Below, piece by piece: positions 12,514 to 14,389 of a stretch of DNA of 14,389 bases. The stretch is from Rubrobacteraceae bacterium (GTDB taxonomy: Bacteria > Actinomycetota > Rubrobacteria > Rubrobacterales > Rubrobacteraceae): positions 1 through 14,389 of the forward strand of contig JARDZQ010000011.1 in the NCBI GenBank assembly GCA_029240775.1. Direction: 5' to 3'. Each line of letters begins with the position of its first letter. The stretch's first letter is position 1. The position numbers and the translations under genes were made by a program. The notes beneath the pieces were generated by a model. That model was not told the origin of the DNA. It saw only the letters and a program-made list of their open reading frames with translations, and searched no databases.

Positions 12514-14139
12514 GTGGATCAGTTCACGCTCTCTGGAAAGATATCCGCGGTCGTCGCGCTGCTCGCCGTGCTGGTGCTTGTCGGGTGCGGCCAGTCGGCG
12601 TCCGAGAGGGAGGTCGCGGACACAGGGGGCGGGGCGAATTCAAGGGGGGCGGCGAGCGCTGAGCCCGCGGAGCGGCCGAATGTGATCATGATCCTCACCG
12701 ACGACCTCGACGCAGCCTCGATCTCGCACATGCCAAACCTGAGGTCCCTCCTGATCGAGGAGGGCACGACCTTCGAGAATGCCTTCGTGACCAACTCGCT
12801 CTGCTGCCCGAGCCGCGCCACGATCCTGCGCGGCCAGTATTCGCACAACACCGAGATCCTAAGCAACGAGCCGCCGAACGGCGGCTTCGAGAAGTTCCGC
12901 TCGCTTGGCCGCCAGACCTCGACTGTGGCGACCTGGCTGCAGGACGCCGGCTACCAGACGGTGCTCGTCGGCAAGTACATGAACGGCTACGACACCACGT
13001 ACGTGCCGCCGGGGTGGGACGAGTGGTACGGGATAGCGGGGAATTACGAGAGCACGGACCTGAACGAGAACGGCGAGATAGTCTCCTACGATCCGGGGAG
13101 GTATCACCTCGACGACGTGCTCGCCGAGAAGGCCGTTGACTTCGTGGGGGGTAAGGGACGCGGCGGCCCGCCAACGTTCTTCAGGCCGGAGAAGCCGTTT
13201 TTCATGTGGCTCGGCACGACCGCCCCCCACGCGCCCGCCGAACCCGCCACCCGCCACCAGGACGCCCTCGCTGACGCCACCCTCCCGCGCCCACCCTCCT
13301 TCGACGAGGGCAACGTCTCGGACAAGCCCGCCTGGATAAGCGACAACCCGTCACTCAACCCGGAGCAGGTGGCGCGGGCCGAGGAACTGTATCGCAAGCG
13401 CCTGCAGTCGATGCTCGCCGTGGACGACATGATCGGGGACCTCGTGGAGGCGCTCCGGAAGAGCGGCGAGCTCGATAACACCTACCTGGTCTTCACCTCG
13501 GACAACGGCTTCCACCTAGGCACCCACCGCCTGACCGCGGGGAAGTGGACGGCCTACGAGGAGGACATCCGCATACCTCTTGTCGTGCGCGGCCCCGGCG
13601 TGCCGGAGGGCAGGACCCTGGATCACCTCGTGCTGAACAACGACTTCGCGCCGACCTTCGCCGAACTTGCCGGCGCCGAGACACCCGAGTTCGTTGACGG
13701 ACGCTCGCTGGCGCCGCTGCTCACCGACGACCCCCCGGCAAAGGAGGTCTGGCGCAGAGCCTTCCTCGTGGAGGCCGTAGCCGAGGCTGTCGACTTACCC
13801 GAGACCGTCGACGTCGAAGCCGGCGAGCTGGTACCGCTGCTGACCGGCGACACGCAGCCCGCCGAGGACCAGCGGCGGGCCTCCCCCCTGGACGAGGCGC
13901 CTCTCAAGAAGGCGGGCCGCCCCGGTCTCCAGGCCGTCAGGACCGAAGACCGCATCTACGTGGAGTACGAGACGGGGGAGAGCGAGCTATACGACCTGAA
14001 GAAGGATCCCTACGAGCTCGACAATACCTACGAGGACGCCGGCCTCGACGACCTCTGGCGGCTGGAGGGCTGGCTGGGGGCGTTGCGCGGTTGCGCCGGC
14101 GAAGAGTGCCGCGCCGCCGAAGACGGCGCCGGAGGCTAG
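12514..14139 (+). CDS. Lipoprotein sulfatase, N-acetylglucosamine-6-sulfatase-like
   Basis: A 541-aa protein from GTG 12514 (544 aa if ATG 12505 is used). The N-terminus is a lipoprotein signal: Lys9, a hydrophobic stretch, then LVGC with Cys25 as lipid anchor and a Gly/Ser/Glu-rich linker. The sulfatase domain begins at RPNVIMILTDDLDA (Asp63, Asp64, calcium ligands). LCCPSRATILRGQYSHN carries the C-x-P-S-R signature, Cys97 being converted to formylglycine by FGE-type enzymes. Further marks are KYMNGYD, GWDEWYGI, LGTTAPHAP, TSDNGFHLGTHRLTAGKWTAYEEDIRIPLVVRGPG (Asp330, Asn331) and ELYDLKKDPYELDN. The overall order matches human GNS and its bacterial relatives, which remove 6-sulfate from GlcNAc, but related arylsulfatases look similar. 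An extra ~40-residue segment near 405-440 repeats the LAPLLT motif. It probably acts outside the cell on sulfated glycans. Confidence 0.87.
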   Translation: MDQFTLSGKISAVVALLAVLVLVGCGQSASEREVADTGGGANSRGAASAEPAERPNVIMILTDDLDAASISHMPNLRSLLIEEGTTFENAFVTNSLCCPSRATILRGQYSHNTEILSNEPPNGGFEKFRSLGRQTSTVATWLQDAGYQTVLVGKYMNGYDTTYVPPGWDEWYGIAGNYESTDLNENGEIVSYDPGRYHLDDVLAEKAVDFVGGKGRGGPPTFFRPEKPFFMWLGTTAPHAPAEPATRHQDALADATLPRPPSFDEGNVSDKPAWISDNPSLNPEQVARAEELYRKRLQSMLAVDDMIGDLVEALRKSGELDNTYLVFTSDNGFHLGTHRLTAGKWTAYEEDIRIPLVVRGPGVPEGRTLDHLVLNNDFAPTFAELAGAETPEFVDGRSLAPLLTDDPPAKEVWRRAFLVEAVAEAVDLPETVDVEAGELVPLLTGDTQPAEDQRRASPLDEAPLKKAGRPGLQAVRTEDRIYVEYETGESELYDLKKDPYELDNTYEDAGLDDLWRLEGWLGALRGCAGEECRAAEDGAGG

Positions 14140-14235
14140 AGCGGTTTTGCGGCTTTGAGGGTGGGGAGTTGAGAAAGCGCCCGCCCAGCACCCCTAAATA
14201 CCTAAGAACCTCAAAGCCTTGATAAAACCTTGCTC
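14139..14235. repeat. Inverted repeat region after the lipoprotein sulfatase gene
   Basis: GGCTTTGAGG (14151-14160) and its exact reverse complement CCTCAAAGCC (14209-14218) form the core of longer imperfect arms (14139-14160 and 14209-14235), which also share GGTTTT/AAAACC and GAGC/GCTC. The left arm begins at the last base of the stop codon. The right part reads as degenerate steps beginning CCT: CCTAAATA, CCTAAGAA, CCTCAAAG, CCTTGATA. It may terminate transcription from both sides, since the next gene is convergent. No gene is seen between 14140 and 14305. Confidence 0.55.
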
Positions 14236-14305
14236 CGCGGAAGGCACATCGCTTTTGCAAACGCTATAGGTAGACCTCGCGCGTGTCTCCTCTGCGCCGG
14301 GTTCA

Positions 14306-14389
14306 TCAGTCCTGAGGGGCTTCTCCCTGGCTGGCGCTCTGTTGGCCGTCGGGTGGGATCAACTCGTAGAGTGCCCCTTGGACCTGGAC
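14306..14389 (-). CDS. C-terminal end of an unidentified gene (partial)
   Basis: On the minus strand a frame open from the window edge encodes 27 residues, VQVQGALYELIPPDGQQSAS followed by QGEAPQD and a TGA at 14308-14306. GALYELIPPDG looks like real protein sequence and the Gln/Ser/Gly-rich tail is typical of a C-terminus, but the fragment is too short to name a family. Another minus frame is also open here but is Arg/Pro-rich and looks like a shadow. If real, this gene is convergent with the sulfatase. Confidence 0.4.
   Translation of the reverse strand, partial: VQVQGALYELIPPDGQQSASQGEAPQD

Noticed and set aside
1..14389. tRNA, rRNA, insertion-sequence transposase or toxin-antitoxin genes
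   Set aside because: None of the characteristic sequences or motifs was found on reading either strand; a covariance-model scan would be needed to exclude small RNAs.

Overview
The window is GC-rich, uses several GTG starts and has well-spaced purine-rich ribosome sites. The protein families (UDP-sulfoquinovose synthase, actinobacterial-looking GT-C membrane proteins, TANNNT-type promoters) suggest a high-GC Gram-positive bacterium, possibly a Rubrobacter-like actinobacterium. That assignment is inference from style only; no rRNA or other marker gene is present.

Layout, left to right. (1) 1-541 (+) is the C-terminal half of a UDP-sulfoquinovose synthase. (2) A ~155-bp repeat element with a strong hairpin lies between it and a convergent minus-strand pair: a 714-aa polytopic GT-C-like protein (1949-4093) followed by a PIG-V-like glycosyltransferase (703-1920). 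(3) A ~250-bp divergent region with a good sigma-A-type promoter leads to a GT2 polyprenyl-phosphate sugar synthase with an N-terminal DUF2304-like membrane domain (4340-5389, +). (4) A second ~150-bp repeat element precedes a Wzx-like flippase (5552-6859, +), which overlaps tail-to-tail with an NAD-dependent sugar epimerase (6825-7823, -). (5) A divergent ETHE1-like metallo-beta-lactamase-fold protein (8005-8739, +) is followed by a Tat-exported sulfatase-like protein with Ser at the nucleophile position (8832-10304, +). (6) A perfect 34-bp palindrome separates this from a convergent paralogue of the large GT-C protein (10339-12414, -). (7) Divergent from that paralogue is a lipoprotein sulfatase of the N-acetylglucosamine-6-sulfatase type (12514-14139, +), apparently expressed from a leaderless mRNA. 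(8) An inverted-repeat intergenic region follows, then the C-terminal tail of an unidentified minus-strand gene at the window edge.

Read together, this looks like a cell-envelope glycan locus. It has nucleotide-sugar enzymes (the Sqd1-like enzyme and the epimerase), a lipid-linked sugar donor synthase (GT2), three integral-membrane GT-C-type transferases that would use such donors outside the membrane, a flippase, and two exported sulfatase-fold enzymes. Sqd1 consumes sulfite and ETHE1-like persulfide dioxygenases release it, so a sulfonated or sulfated surface glycan is an attractive hypothesis, although the sequence does not prove it. The DNA also carries a 90-bp tract that is base-for-base identical between the two GT-C paralogues, and several intergenic repeat or palindrome elements placed at gene ends.
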